DNA from: Streptomyces sp. NRRL F-6492
Lineage (GTDB): Bacteria > Actinomycetota > Actinomycetes > Streptomycetales > Streptomycetaceae
Direction of reading: 5' to 3'
Assembly (NCBI RefSeq): GCF_001280125.1
Contig: NZ_LGEG01000233.1
Location: 78,733-142,732, forward strand
Length of the DNA stretch: 64,000 nt
Shown: in pieces, positions 26,152 through 41,814 of the stretch
Layout: each line of letters begins with the position of its first letter
Position numbering within the stretch: position 1 is the first letter of the stretch
Made by a program: the position numbers and the translations under genes
The notes under the pieces: generated by a model
Seen by the model: the letters and a program-made list of their open reading frames with translations, nothing else
The model's database searches: none
Told to the model about the DNA's origin: nothing

Positions 26152-26523
26152 TTACTTCTCCTTCTTGGCGCCGTAGCGGCTGCGAGCCTGCTTACGGTTC
26201 TTGACGCCCTGCGTGTCGAGGGAACCGCGGATGATCTTGTAACGAACACCCGGCAGGTCCTTCACACGGCCACCGCGCACGAGCACGATGGAGTGCTCCT
26301 GCAGGTTGTGACCCTCACCCGGGATGTAGGCCGTGACCTCGATGCCGGAGGTCAGACGCACACGCGCGACCTTACGGAGGGCCGAGTTCGGCTTCTTCGG
26401 GGTGGTCGTGAACACACGCGTGCAGACGCCGCGACGCTGGGGCGAACCCTCGAGTGCGGGCGTCTTGTTCTTCTCGACCTTGTCCTGCCGGCCCTTACGG
26501 ACCAGCTGCTGGATCGTAGGCAC
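26152..26523 (-). CDS. rpsL: 30S ribosomal protein S12
   Basis: Decoding-centre protein and classical streptomycin-resistance locus. 123 residues from a GTG at 26521-26523 with GGAGAAG upstream ([19 protein letters not shown]). The KKPNSALRK motif has the wild-type lysine (streptomycin-sensitive residue), and [13 protein letters not shown] is intact. First gene of the str operon. Confidence 0.98.
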   Translation of the reverse strand: MPTIQQLVRKGRQDKVEKNKTPALEGSPQRRGVCTRVFTTTPKKPNSALRKVARVRLTSGIEVTAYIPGEGHNLQEHSIVLVRGGRVKDLPGVRYKIIRGSLDTQGVKNRKQARSRYGAKKEK

Positions 26524-26573
26524 TACTTCTCCGGTTTCTGTGTGCCGTCGGTACAACTAACCTGGAACATTCA

Positions 26574-26598
26574 CCGACCCACGCGGTCGGGTGTGTCG
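26574..26598 (-). promoter_or_regulatory. Leader hairpin motif shared with rpsJ
   Basis: Second copy of the 25-base CCGACC-CACGC-GGTCGG element, one mismatch from the rpsJ copy, 50 bases upstream of the rpsL start and about 115 bases after the promoter -10. The 395-bp gap to the next gene otherwise holds the rpsL promoter, its leader and the upstream region of the divergent nuclease gene. Confidence 0.75.
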
Positions 26599-26719
26599 GA
26601 TCCTGCGGACCCCCGCCGGAAGCGGAAGGAACGGCGCGGATCGCGGCGGCCGATATATGACTCGCCTTGCGGTTGAAGACACGCACGCGAGCCCAGGCAC
26701 ACCCCAGGCACAAGGTCTG

Positions 26720-26748
26720 AGCGTACCTATCGCACGGACTCCGGTCAA
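26720..26748 (-). promoter_or_regulatory. rpsL (str operon) promoter
   Basis: On the minus strand TTGACC (26743-26748) and TACGCT (26720-26725) are 17 bases apart, a very good match to principal-sigma promoters. The transcript would have a leader of about 190 nt containing the shared hairpin. Confidence 0.85.
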
Positions 26749-26918
26749 AACAAATGGCCACGCGCACCCGGGCCCGACCGGCGGCGACCGCGCGGGACCC
26801 GGGGGCCCGGTGAACCCGAAGGACTGAATTTCCTCACTCAATGCATCCAGGCTACTCCACAGCGTGACAAGCTCCAGGCCCATCGCCTCCTGAAGCCCTT
26901 CCATCACGAAGAGGAACC

Positions 26919-29219
26919 GTGGATTCACCAGAGCAGCAAGCCGCCGAAGGATTCCCGACACCGCTCCCATGGCTGACACGAGCCGGTGCCTCGCCCTACG
27001 TCCCCGGCACCCCCCGGGAGATCGTCGGGAACCTCCGCGCCCTCCTGCTGAGCGTCGCGGAGGACGGAACGATCGACCGGCCGTTCGCCTGGCCCGGCGC
27101 CGAGAGGCCGATCCCGCTGCGGAACGCGGTGCACGCGCTCGGCTCCTGCGGACTGGTGACGCGCGAGGGCCGCCCTCCCCGCCTGGCACTCACCCGCGCG
27201 GCCCGGCACTTCCTCGACTCCGGGGACGAGCTCCACCTCGTCGCCGTCCTCCACGCGAACGTCAGGTTCCTGGGGGAGGCGCTCGCCGAGGTGGGGGACG
27301 GCATCACCCACGCCGGGCTGAACGAGGTCGCGGGGACGGAGTACGGCCTGTCCTGGAACTCCCTCGACCAGGTCCGCCGACGGGTGTACTGGCTGCGCGC
27401 GGCCGGGCTCGTCGAGTACTGGACCAACGGCAGGATCGTCCCCACGGAACGCGGACGGGCGTTCCTGGAGCGCCTGGAGACCGCCGACCGGGACCAGCTT
27501 CCGCACCGGCGCCCGCCCGCCCCGGAGCCCGTGGAACTCCCCCCGCTCCCGGCCCCGTTGGCCCTGGCCCTGAGCGGAGCGGACCAGGCCGCGCTGCGTG
27601 CGAGGAAGCGCCTGCTGGGCTACGTCGCGGGGGGCGTGCGGATGGACGCGCTGGCCCGCCTCGTCAACGCGGCGGTGCCGGACATCACCCGGGCCGGCTT
27701 CAAGGCCTTCTGCGCCGAGGAGTTCGGCGTCCTGGAGTCCTCCGCGGAGCAGACGCTGGGAACGCTGCGCGCACTCGGTCTCCTGACCCAGGTGGGCACC
27801 GACACGTTCGCCGCCACGGAGTACGCGACCAGCTGCCTGGAGTCCGACGAGCCCGTGGATCTCGTCCGCCTGCTGCACCTCCACGTCGCCCTCCTGGGCG
27901 AGACGCTCGACGCGCTGGAGAACAGCGCGCCCACGTCCGCGCTCGCCCTCGTCCTGGCGGAGCGGTACCCCGACATCCCGCTCACCCACCAGGACGTCAC
28001 GCGCCGCGTCGCGCTGTTCCTCGAGACCGGCCTGGCCGAGCGGATCGGACTCACCGTCCGGCGAACGGAGTTGGGCGCCGCGCTGGTCCGCACCCTGCCC
28101 CTGCTCAGGCCGGCGGACTCCGGCCCGGCGGACTGCGCCGACGCCCCGGCCGCCCCGGCGGGTCCCGGCACGCCGTCGGCCGCCGCGGCCGACGGCGACC
28201 GCGCGCACCACGTCGGATCACTGGCCGCCGAAGTCGTCCGGGCAGCCGGTGACAGCTCCGACCACCGCCGCTTCGAGCGGGCCGTCGCGGCCGCCTTCCG
28301 TGCCCTCGGCGTCGACGTCGAGAGCCACGGCGGGCCCAGGAGGACGGACGCCGTCATCGAGCTGTGGCGGTCGCCGACCGTGCGGCACCGGATCGCCGTG
28401 GAGGCCAAGACCGACGGCGCCGGGCTGGTGACCGATCAGGACGTCAGGTTCCGGCGGCTGGGCGAGCACCGCGCCCGTCACGCGGCGCAGGGGACCGTAC
28501 TGGTCGGCCCCGGGTTCGACGCCAGGCTCGTGCGGGAGGCCGCGAGCGAGAAAGTGGCCCTGCTCACCGCGCGCGAGCTCGCGGACGCCCTCGTGCGGCA
28601 CGCCCGTACGCCGCTCGCGCCGCGCGAGCTCGCCGCACTCGTCACCTGGGGGGAGGCGGACGCGCTGGAGCGCACCTGGGGGGCGGCGGAGCGGAGGCAG
28701 GAGACCCTGGGCCTGGTGGTGCATACGCTGTGGCGGAGCGGGAACGATCCCGTCGAGGTCAGGCACACCACCGGCGCGCTGGGCGTCAACGACATCTGGC
28801 GGGAGACCAGGAAGGCGCTGGAGACGCCGCTGGACCCGGACGAGACCGGGGCGGCTCTCGCCTTCCTGGAGACCCCGTTCCTCTCCGGGGTGGAACGACA
28901 GGGCGGCGGCCACGTCATCACGGCGCCGCCCTCGCTGATCGCGGCCCGTCTGCGCGCGCTGGCCGCCGCCGTCGAGTCGGCCGGCGAGGACGGACCGCCC
29001 GGAGACCACAGCCGGGAGGGGACGCCCGCTCCCCCGGGACGACCGGGCCCCGTGCCGCCGGGACAGACCTCCGTGCCCCACCAGCAGCGGGCCTCCACCG
29101 ACGTCCCGGCGTCCGCGGTGCGGGCATGGGCCAAGGCGCGGGGGCGTGCCGTCAACGAGCGGGGCAGACTGCCGGAGCGCCTGATCACGGACTACCTGCG
29201 AGCCCGTGACCTGGAGTGA
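26919..29219 (+). CDS. Mrr-like PD-(D/E)xK nuclease with duplicated N-terminal module and C-terminal Lsr2-type DNA-binding motif
   Basis: 766 residues, GTG start with GAAGAGGA upstream. Residues about 68-185 and 275-395 are diverged copies of one module: LGSCGLV/LRALGLL, ELHLVAVLHANVRFLGEAL/DLVRLLHLHVALLGETL, then a winged-helix-like end (LRAAGLVEYWTNGRIVPTERG/FLETGLAERIGLTVRRTELG). A Pro/Ala linker (395-430) leads to a restriction-endonuclease-like core: Glu453 (FERAVAAAF), Asp477 (TDAVIEL), Glu495 and Lys497 (IAVEAKT), then VLVGPGF and VALLTARELADALVRH. After a second linker, 732-766 reads AVRAWAKARGRAVNERGRLP, matching the Lsr2 C-terminal fold with its R-G-R minor-groove motif (748-750). 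Lsr2 binds AT-rich, often foreign DNA, so I infer a nuclease aimed at xenogeneic DNA. Function is untested. Confidence 0.8.
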   Translation: MDSPEQQAAEGFPTPLPWLTRAGASPYVPGTPREIVGNLRALLLSVAEDGTIDRPFAWPGAERPIPLRNAVHALGSCGLVTREGRPPRLALTRAARHFLDSGDELHLVAVLHANVRFLGEALAEVGDGITHAGLNEVAGTEYGLSWNSLDQVRRRVYWLRAAGLVEYWTNGRIVPTERGRAFLERLETADRDQLPHRRPPAPEPVELPPLPAPLALALSGADQAALRARKRLLGYVAGGVRMDALARLVNAAVPDITRAGFKAFCAEEFGVLESSAEQTLGTLRALGLLTQVGTDTFAATEYATSCLESDEPVDLVRLLHLHVALLGETLDALENSAPTSALALVLAERYPDIPLTHQDVTRRVALFLETGLAERIGLTVRRTELGAALVRTLPLLRPADSGPADCADAPAAPAGPGTPSAAAADGDRAHHVGSLAAEVVRAAGDSSDHRRFERAVAAAFRALGVDVESHGGPRRTDAVIELWRSPTVRHRIAVEAKTDGAGLVTDQDVRFRRLGEHRARHAAQGTVLVGPGFDARLVREAASEKVALLTARELADALVRHARTPLAPRELAALVTWGEADALERTWGAAERRQETLGLVVHTLWRSGNDPVEVRHTTGALGVNDIWRETRKALETPLDPDETGAALAFLETPFLSGVERQGGGHVITAPPSLIAARLRALAAAVESAGEDGPPGDHSREGTPAPPGRPGPVPPGQTSVPHQQRASTDVPASAVRAWAKARGRAVNERGRLPERLITDYLRARDLE

Positions 29220-29227
29220 CGGAACGC

Positions 29228-30061
29228 TCAGGGACGCCCCTGCGCGAGGAAGGCGCCGAGGGAGCGGACCATCGCGGCGGCGAATTCCTCGCGCACGGGC
29301 GGGGGCACCCGGTCGAGCGAGAGGTACGGGTTGAGGTCCTCCAGTTCGACGAGGAGCAGCCCGCCGTCGGGGGCGCGGCAGGCGTCGACGCGCTGGATGC
29401 CGTGGCCGAGGGCGTTCCAGTCGACGAAGCGGCGCGCGAAGGCGAGGTCGCCGGCGGTCGGCTCGTACGGCTCCAGAACCCAGCGGCGCTCGGGGTCGGG
29501 GGCGTACAGCGCGTACTGGAAGAGGTCGTCCACGAAGTAGAAGGAGACCTCGTACCGGAAGTCGACGCGCGGCTGGACGAGGAGCTCGCCGTACGCGAGG
29601 CCGGCCAGCTCCTCGTACGGCAGGAAGCTCAGCCCCATGGAGTCGGCCCCGGCCTTGGGCTTCACCGCGTACGACGCGGCCCCGGGCAGCCGCTCCAGGT
29701 CCTCGGCCCGGTCGACGGTGGGGATGACGGGGTATCCGGCGGCGGTGAGGTCGAGCAGGTACTGCTTGCCCGCCATGTCGCCGCGTCCGTGGAGCGGGTT
29801 GTAGACCCGGGTGCCGAGAGCCAGGGCCCGCTCGCGGAAGGCCTCGTACGCCTCCCGGTAGCCGAGCACCGGGCCGCTGTTGCGCACCACGACCGCGTCG
29901 AAGGCGTCCAGGAGGGCGGTGGCGTCGAGCGGGTGGCAGAGGGCCAGGTCGAAGTCCTCCCGCAGCCGGGCGGTGAGCGCCACGTCCTCGTCGCCGTAGC
30001 GCCTGCCCCGGGCCGGATAGGCGAGGTCGGTGACGTACAGCAGGCAGGGGCGGGCGGTCAC
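29228..30061 (-). CDS. ATP-grasp-like protein of unknown function
   Basis: 277 residues. A central ATP-grasp-like arrangement is suggested by GDMAGKQYLLDLTAAGYPVI, SYAVKPKAGADSMGLSF (ATP-binding Lys), LLVQPRVDF and a C-terminal LLLVELEDLNPYLS (metal-binding E/N). Such enzymes ligate a carboxylate to an amine or thiol using ATP; the substrate cannot be told. It is convergent with the nuclease gene (8-bp gap), which argues against one operon. It is separated from rpoC by the rpoC terminator. Confidence 0.7.
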   Translation of the reverse strand: MTARPCLLYVTDLAYPARGRRYGDEDVALTARLREDFDLALCHPLDATALLDAFDAVVVRNSGPVLGYREAYEAFRERALALGTRVYNPLHGRGDMAGKQYLLDLTAAGYPVIPTVDRAEDLERLPGAASYAVKPKAGADSMGLSFLPYEELAGLAYGELLVQPRVDFRYEVSFYFVDDLFQYALYAPDPERRWVLEPYEPTAGDLAFARRFVDWNALGHGIQRVDACRAPDGGLLLVELEDLNPYLSLDRVPPPVREEFAAAMVRSLGAFLAQGRP

Positions 30062-30113
30062 GGGGCGGCTCCTCGGTCGGGCGGGGCCGCCAACCTACCG
30101 AAGCCGCCGGAAA

Positions 30114-30157
30114 CCGCCGAGGGCGGCCACCCCGTGATCGGGATGACCGCCCTCGGC
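30114..30157 (-). terminator. rpoC terminator
   Basis: On the minus strand CCGAGGGCGG with a matching CCGCCCTCGG arm forms a stem of about 17 pairs around GATCAC, starting about 15 bases after the rpoC stop. The arms resemble those of the hairpin between rplL and rpoB. Confidence 0.8.
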
Positions 30158-30173
30158 GTCGAGCGCGACTCGC

Positions 30174-34073
<3,900 letters not shown>

Positions 34074-34173
34074 TATGCGTCAATCCCTCTCAGGGTTGTA
34101 AGGCTGTGGGTCTGATACGGGGGTCCTGGGGCCGGCGGGGGGACCGTGACTGGTCCCCCCGGCCGGACTCCCG

Positions 34174-37656
<3,483 letters not shown>

Positions 37657-37837
37657 GAGGGGGTCCTTCCGAGGGCTCGGACTCACTACGCGCGTACCGG
37701 TCCCCAGCAGAGCTCCAGGGCAGACGTTTCCTGATGTGACCGAAGGGCCAGGTCAGAAGGGGTCGGCCGATGAAGCGGATGCGAAGGTATGCCCCTGGTG
37801 ACGGGCAGGGGGCAGCTAACAGGCAGCGCAAAGGGTC

Positions 37838-37866
37838 AGTGTAGCCACTTGGCTCACTGATGTCCA
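37838..37866 (-). promoter_or_regulatory. rpoB promoter (proximal)
   Basis: On the minus strand TGGACA (37861-37866) and TACACT (37838-37843) are 17 bases apart. It would give a leader of about 175 nt before rpoB. It lies in the 548-bp rplL-rpoB gap, which contains no gene I can support. Confidence 0.75.
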
Positions 37867-37995
37867 GGGCGAGTTCTTCGCGACCCTCGTTGCTCTCAAC
37901 TCCGCGCTACTTCGCGCCGTGCGGCGCACCTCGATACTGCCCGTTCCGCCGTCGATCCATGCCTCGGATACGGATCGTTGTGACGACGCGTCCTG

Positions 37996-38024
37996 AGAAT
38001 TGCGCGCTGCGTGCGGTTCGTCAA
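37996..38024 (-). promoter_or_regulatory. Possible second rpoB promoter (distal)
   Basis: TTGACG (38019-38024) and AATTCT (37996-38001) lie 17 bases apart on the minus strand, about 160 bases upstream of the proximal promoter. The -35 is strong and the -10 fair. Confidence 0.5.
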
Positions 38025-38114
38025 GGGGCCCCGCTCCGCGGGGCGCACGGCGAAGATCACCATACTCCGCTTCCGACGGCCCCCCGGACGCCCGCCACGC
38101 CCGCTTCCGGGAAC

Positions 38115-38152
38115 GCCGAAAGGCGACCACCCATGTGGATGATCGCCCTTCG
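38115..38152 (-). terminator. Hairpin between rplL and rpoB
   Basis: On the minus strand CCGAAGGGCGATCATCC pairs imperfectly with GGGTGGTCGCCTTTCGG around ACAT. It lies about 55 bases after rplL and probably ends or attenuates the rplJL transcript before the rpoB promoters. Confidence 0.7.
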
Positions 38153-38204
38153 GTGCTCCCGCGTTACACGGGGGCAGGAGTCGGCTCAGCGAACCGAAAC
38201 GGCC

Positions 38205-38585
38205 TTACTTGACCGTGACAGCGGCACCGGCGGCCTTGAGGGACTCGGCGGCCTTCTCGGCGACGTCCTTCGCGACCTTCTCGAGGACCGGCTTCGGGGT
38301 GCCGTCGACGAGGTCCTTGGCCTCCTTGAGGCCCAGGGAGGTGAGCTCGCGCACGACCTTGATGACCTGGATCTTCTTGTCGCCGGCACCCTCGAGGATG
38401 ACGTCGAACTCGTCCTGCTCGGCCTCGGCCTCGGCCGGGGCGGCGACGCCCGCCGGGGCGGCGGCGACGGCCGCGGCGGCGGTGACGTCGAACTTCTCCT
38501 CGAAGGCCTTCACGAACTCGGAGAGCTCGATGAGGGTGAGCTCCTCGAACTGGGCGAGGAGTTCGTCCTGGGTGAGCTTCGCCAT
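38205..38585 (-). CDS. rplL: 50S ribosomal protein L7/L12
   Basis: 126-residue stalk protein that recruits translation GTPases. The N-terminal dimerisation domain starts [20 protein letters not shown], followed by an Ala-rich hinge (about 38-55) and the C-terminal domain ([36 protein letters not shown]). The ATG at 38583-38585 is preferred to an upstream in-frame start. Confidence 0.98.
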   Translation of the reverse strand: MAKLTQDELLAQFEELTLIELSEFVKAFEEKFDVTAAAAVAAAPAGVAAPAEAEAEQDEFDVILEGAGDKKIQVIKVVRELTSLGLKEAKDLVDGTPKPVLEKVAKDVAEKAAESLKAAGAAVTVK

Positions 38586-38698
38586 GATGGGCGATCCTTC
38601 CACTAATTCGGCAGGTGCCGGATGTATAGAGAGGCGGGCGTACTGTCGGCCCGCTGCGATCCGCGCACTAGGCGGCGCGGATCAATGCGCGAGCCGAA

Positions 38699-39229
38699 TT
38701 ACTCGGCACCGCCCTGCTCGGCGAGCTTGACGCGAAGCGCCTCCGCGGTGCGGACGAACTTCGACGGCAGCGCCTGGAAGAGCGAGGCAGCCTGGGACTG
38801 CTTGCCCTTGAACGCGCCGGCCAGCTTGCTGAGCAGAACCTCGCGGGACTCGAGGTCCGCGAGCTTCTTGATCTCATCGGCGGAGAGCGCCTTGCCATCA
38901 AGGACACCGCCCTTGATGATGAGATTCGGGTTCTCCTTGGCGAAGTCACGCAGGCTCTTCGCCGACTCCACCGGGTCACCGGTGATGAAGGCGACCGCGG
39001 TCGGACCAGCGAAGTGCTCGTCCAGCGCGGTGATCCCGGCCTGGTTGGCCGCAATCTTGGTCAGCGTGTTCTTCACCACGGCGTACTGGGCGTTCTCACC
39101 GAGCGAACGACGCAGCGTCTTGAGCTGCGCCACGGTGAGACCCCGGTACTCGGTCAGCACGGCGGCGTTCGAGCTGCGGAACTGGTCCTCAAGCTCGGCT
39201 ACCGCGGCAGCCTTGTCGGGCCTTGCCAT
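38699..39229 (-). CDS. rplJ: 50S ribosomal protein L10
   Basis: 176 residues, [20 protein letters not shown]. Anchors L7/L12 dimers to 23S rRNA through its C-terminal helix. The ATG at 39227-39229 has GGAAGGAGG upstream. In other bacteria the L10-L7/L12 complex binds the rplJ leader; the long structured leader here fits that. Confidence 0.97.
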   Translation of the reverse strand: MARPDKAAAVAELEDQFRSSNAAVLTEYRGLTVAQLKTLRRSLGENAQYAVVKNTLTKIAANQAGITALDEHFAGPTAVAFITGDPVESAKSLRDFAKENPNLIIKGGVLDGKALSADEIKKLADLESREVLLSKLAGAFKGKQSQAASLFQALPSKFVRTAEALRVKLAEQGGAE

Positions 39230-39278
39230 AGAGCGTCGGCCTCCTTCCGGGTGATGAGGACCGCTCAGAAGGGGCTGA

Positions 39279-39313
39279 CAAAACAAAACGCCCCGGGCGC
39301 AGGCGCACGGGGC
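39279..39313 (-). terminator. Attenuator-like terminator in the rplJ leader
   Basis: On the minus strand GCCCCGTGCGCCTGCGCCCGGGGC forms a GC hairpin followed at once by TTTTGTTTTG. It lies about 50 bases upstream of the rplJ start, downstream of the promoter. T-tracts are rare in this window, so conditional termination within the leader is likely. Confidence 0.75.
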
Positions 39314-39443
39314 TCAGCTCGACCGATCCACGAGGAACCGGGAACTCTTCCACATTCACCTGCGCGGGTCGTTCGCATCTCTCAGCGAATCCTTCGGCCA
39401 CCGCACCCTGATGGGCGCAGAGACGACCAGCGGTCTTTGGCTT
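39314..39443 (-). ncRNA. Probable L10 (rplJ) mRNA leader
   Basis: About 130 nt between the promoter and the attenuator contain a GCTGAGAGATGC segment and AGGTGAATGTGG, features that recall the conserved L10-leader RNA bound by the L10-L7/L12 complex. I cannot fold it here; the assignment rests on position and local sequence. Confidence 0.55.
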
Positions 39444-39450
39444 CTGTGGA

Positions 39451-39480
39451 AGCTTACGCGACCGGGTCGGCCGGGGGCAA
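39451..39480 (-). promoter_or_regulatory. rplJ promoter
   Basis: TTGCCC (39475-39480) and TAAGCT (39451-39456) lie 18 bases apart on the minus strand, about 220 bases upstream of rplJ. The -35 overlaps the vicinity of the stop of the upstream lipoprotein gene. Confidence 0.7.
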
Positions 39481-39481
39481 A

Positions 39482-40303
39482 TCAGCCCTGACCGATCCTT
39501 CCGGTGAACCTCTTGAGCAGCTCCGTGAAGCCGATCGTGTCCCCGGCGGCCGGGGGCCGGACGTCGGCCCGGACGCCGTAGTCGCTGTAGGTCGTGGTGA
39601 GTTCCGTCAGCGCCCCGCCGGCCTCGGTCCGGACGTCCATGCGCGCCGGGCGGCCGTCCGCGCCGATCCGGACCTCCACGTACCTGCCTCCCGGGAGCTC
39701 TCCCCCGTAGGCCTGCGCGCCGGAGCCCCGCACCGGGCCGAGGTGCTTCAGCGTCGGCGAACCGGCGAGGAGGCCGAGCTCCCGGGCCGGGTCCTGGTCC
39801 ACGCTGCCCAGGCCGGCGGTCAGCTGGGTCACGAGCCCGGCGCCCGCGCCGGCGCCCGCGAGGTCGACCTTCATCCAGCGCTTGCCGCCCGTCCGCGCGG
39901 TCTGCGCGGCGCCCACGTCCAGGTAGGCGGCTCCGCCGGCGGTGAGCACGCGCGTCTCGGCGGGGGCTCCGGGGACGGCCGCCAGGTACGTCGAGTCGGT
40001 GACCTTCAGGTCCGCGACCGAGGGGCCCCATCCCTGGACGCCGGTGAACGTGCTGCTGCCGGCCGCCTGGCCGCCGCTGACCACGACGCGCATCCCGACC
40101 TTGGCGCTCCCGGCCCGCGCGGCCTCCCCGGAGGCGGCCCGTACGGCCTTCGCGGCCTCCTCGCGGCTCTGCGTCCCCGGTGCCGGGGACGCGGACGCGG
40201 AGCCGGTCGCCTTCGTGTCGCCGCCCTGGCACCCCGCGAGGCCGGTCACGACGACCGCGGCCGCCAGGACGACGGCCGCGCGCTTCCCTGCGTTCCCGCT
40301 CAT
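39482..40303 (-). CDS. LppX/LprAFG-like lipoprotein
   Basis: 273 residues. Signal peptide KRAAVVLAAAVVVTGLAGC with lipobox Cys25, then a Ser/Ala-rich linker and a domain resembling the LppX/LprAFG group of actinobacterial lipoproteins (STFTGVQGWGPSVADLKVTD, GKRWMKVDLAG, YSDYGV). Relatives bind lipids at the membrane face; the role here is unknown. I chose the ATG at 40301-40303; an upstream in-frame start lacks a signal peptide at its N-terminus. It lies between rplA and the rplJ promoter. Confidence 0.8.
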   Translation of the reverse strand: MSGNAGKRAAVVLAAAVVVTGLAGCQGGDTKATGSASASPAPGTQSREEAAKAVRAASGEAARAGSAKVGMRVVVSGGQAAGSSTFTGVQGWGPSVADLKVTDSTYLAAVPGAPAETRVLTAGGAAYLDVGAAQTARTGGKRWMKVDLAGAGAGAGLVTQLTAGLGSVDQDPARELGLLAGSPTLKHLGPVRGSGAQAYGGELPGGRYVEVRIGADGRPARMDVRTEAGGALTELTTTYSDYGVRADVRPPAAGDTIGFTELLKRFTGRIGQG

Positions 40304-40352
40304 GCGTGCCCCCACTTCTCGATCGTTGCCTCGGTCCCGACCGTAGACAAGA

Positions 40353-40390
40353 AGCCGGCCCCGCGCCTCCGGAGAGGTGCGGGGCCGGCT
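40353..40390 (-). terminator. rplKA terminator
   Basis: AGCCGGCCCCGCGCCTC and its near-perfect complement form a 17-bp stem around CGGA, about 26 bases after the rplA stop, before the lipoprotein gene. Confidence 0.85.
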
Positions 40391-40415
40391 GACCACTTCA
40401 GCGAGCCGATGGGGC

Positions 40416-41144
40416 TCAGACCGCGGCCGGGTCCTCCTCGACGAGGAGGTTGCGGGTGCGGTTGGAGTCCAGCGGGATGCCGGGGCCCATCGTCGTCGTC
40501 AGGGTCGCCTTCTTGATGTAGCGGCCCTTGGCGGCGGACGGCTTCAGACGGAGGATCTCCTCCAGGGCCGCGGCGTAGTTCTCGACCAGCTTCGTCTCGT
40601 CGAAGGAGACCTTGCCGATGATGAAGTGCAGGTTCGAGTGCTTGTCGACGCGGAACTCGATCTTGCCGCCCTTGATCTCGTTGACGGCCTTGGCGACGTC
40701 GGGGGTGACGGTGCCGACCTTCGGGTTGGGCATGAGACCACGCGGGCCGAGGACGCGGCCGAGGCGGCCGACCTTGCCCATGAGGTCCGGGGTGGCCACC
40801 ACGGCGTCGAACTCGTTCAGGCGGTTGCCCTTGGAGATCTCGTCGATGAGCTCGTCGGAGCCGACGATGTCGGCGCCGGCGGCGATCGCGGCCTCGGCAC
40901 GGTCACCGGTCGCGAAGACCAGGACCCGGGCGGTCTTGCCGGTGCCGTGCGGGAGGTTCACGGTGCCGCGGACCATCTGGTCGGCCTTGCGCGGGTCGAC
41001 ACCCAGGCGGAAGGCGACCTCGACGGTGCCGTCGAACTTCGTGGTGGCGGTGTCCTTGGCGAGACGGACGGCCTCGAGGGGAGCGTAGTTCCGCTCGCGG
41101 TCGACCTTGGCGTCCGCGCCGCGGAGAGCCTTGCTGCGCTTCAC
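40416..41144 (-). CDS. rplA: 50S ribosomal protein L1
   Basis: 242 residues, [20 protein letters not shown]. Forms the mobile L1 stalk at the E site. Contains the signature [20 protein letters not shown]. In enteric bacteria L1 represses rplKA translation; a possible binding hairpin in the rplK leader is noted separately. Confidence 0.98.
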   Translation of the reverse strand: MKRSKALRGADAKVDRERNYAPLEAVRLAKDTATTKFDGTVEVAFRLGVDPRKADQMVRGTVNLPHGTGKTARVLVFATGDRAEAAIAAGADIVGSDELIDEISKGNRLNEFDAVVATPDLMGKVGRLGRVLGPRGLMPNPKVGTVTPDVAKAVNEIKGGKIEFRVDKHSNLHFIIGKVSFDETKLVENYAAALEEILRLKPSAAKGRYIKKATLTTTMGPGIPLDSNRTRNLLVEEDPAAV

Positions 41145-41221
41145 TTCTTCTCCTGTTGGTTCAGGTATGGAGTCGTGGTGCGGGCCGCGCCGGCCCTACC
41201 ACTGGGTCACGAGGGGGCTGA

Positions 41222-41656
41222 TCAGCCCTCGACCGTGATGCCCATGGAACGGGCGGTGCCAGCGATGATCTTGGACGCGGCGTCCAGGTCGTTGGCGTTC
41301 AGGTCGGGGAGCTTGACCGTGGCGATCTCGCGGACCTGGGCGGCGGTGAGCTTGGCGACCTTGGTCTTGTGCGGCTCGCCGGAGCCCTTGTCCACACCCG
41401 CGGCCTTGAGGATCAGCTTGGCGGCCGGCGGAGTCTTGGTGATGAAGGTGAAGGAACGGTCCTCGTAGACCGTGATCTCCACCGGCACGACCATGCCGCG
41501 CTGCGACTCGGTCGCGGCGTTGTAGGCCTTGCAGAACTCCATGATGTTGACGCCGTGCTGGCCCAGTGCGGGACCGACCGGCGGGGCCGGGTTGGCCGCA
41601 CCGGCGTTGATCTGGAGCTTGATAAGCCCCGTGACCTTCTTCTTCTTGGGAGGCAT
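41222..41656 (-). CDS. rplK: 50S ribosomal protein L11
   Basis: 144 residues, [20 protein letters not shown] with the conserved [20 protein letters not shown] region. It is required for RelA activation (relC locus in streptomycetes) and is the thiostrepton site with 23S rRNA. It precedes rplA by 77 bp. Confidence 0.98.
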
Positions 41657-41693
41657 TGCTCTCTCCGGGTCCTAGTGAGAGTGTTCAGCCCGC

Positions 41694-41752
41694 CATCCGG
41701 ACATCCGGATGCAGGCATACCGCACCACGATAACGGGTATGGAGGTGCGGCT
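41694..41752 (-). promoter_or_regulatory. Structured rplK leader with palindromes
   Basis: CATCCGGA-CA-TCCGGATG (41694-41711) is a perfect palindrome around two bases. CCGCACC and GGTGCGG flank another stem at 41720-41750. Together they make the rplK leader highly structured. An L1 autoregulatory site is plausible but not demonstrated. Confidence 0.45.
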
Positions 41753-41803
41753 AAAAACCGAGCAGGTCAGAGCGGCTGTCACAGCCCCTCTGACCTGGTC
41801 GGA
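41753..41803 (-). terminator. Intrinsic terminator between nusG and rplK
   Basis: On the minus strand CAGGTCAGAG (complement at 41763-41772 and 41788-41797) forms a 10-bp stem, with an inner GGCTGT/ACAGCC stem, and is followed by CTCGGTTTTT. The T-tract makes this one of the clearest intrinsic terminators in the window. Confidence 0.85.
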
Positions 41804-41814
41804 AAACCGTGTGA

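Noticed and set aside
26557..27189. Minus-strand frame with plausible-looking residues (MEGLQEAMGLELVTLWSSLD) opposite the nuclease start
   Set aside because: It runs through the rpsL promoter and leader and has no ribosome site; the protein-like stretch is short and its ends are GC-biased filler.
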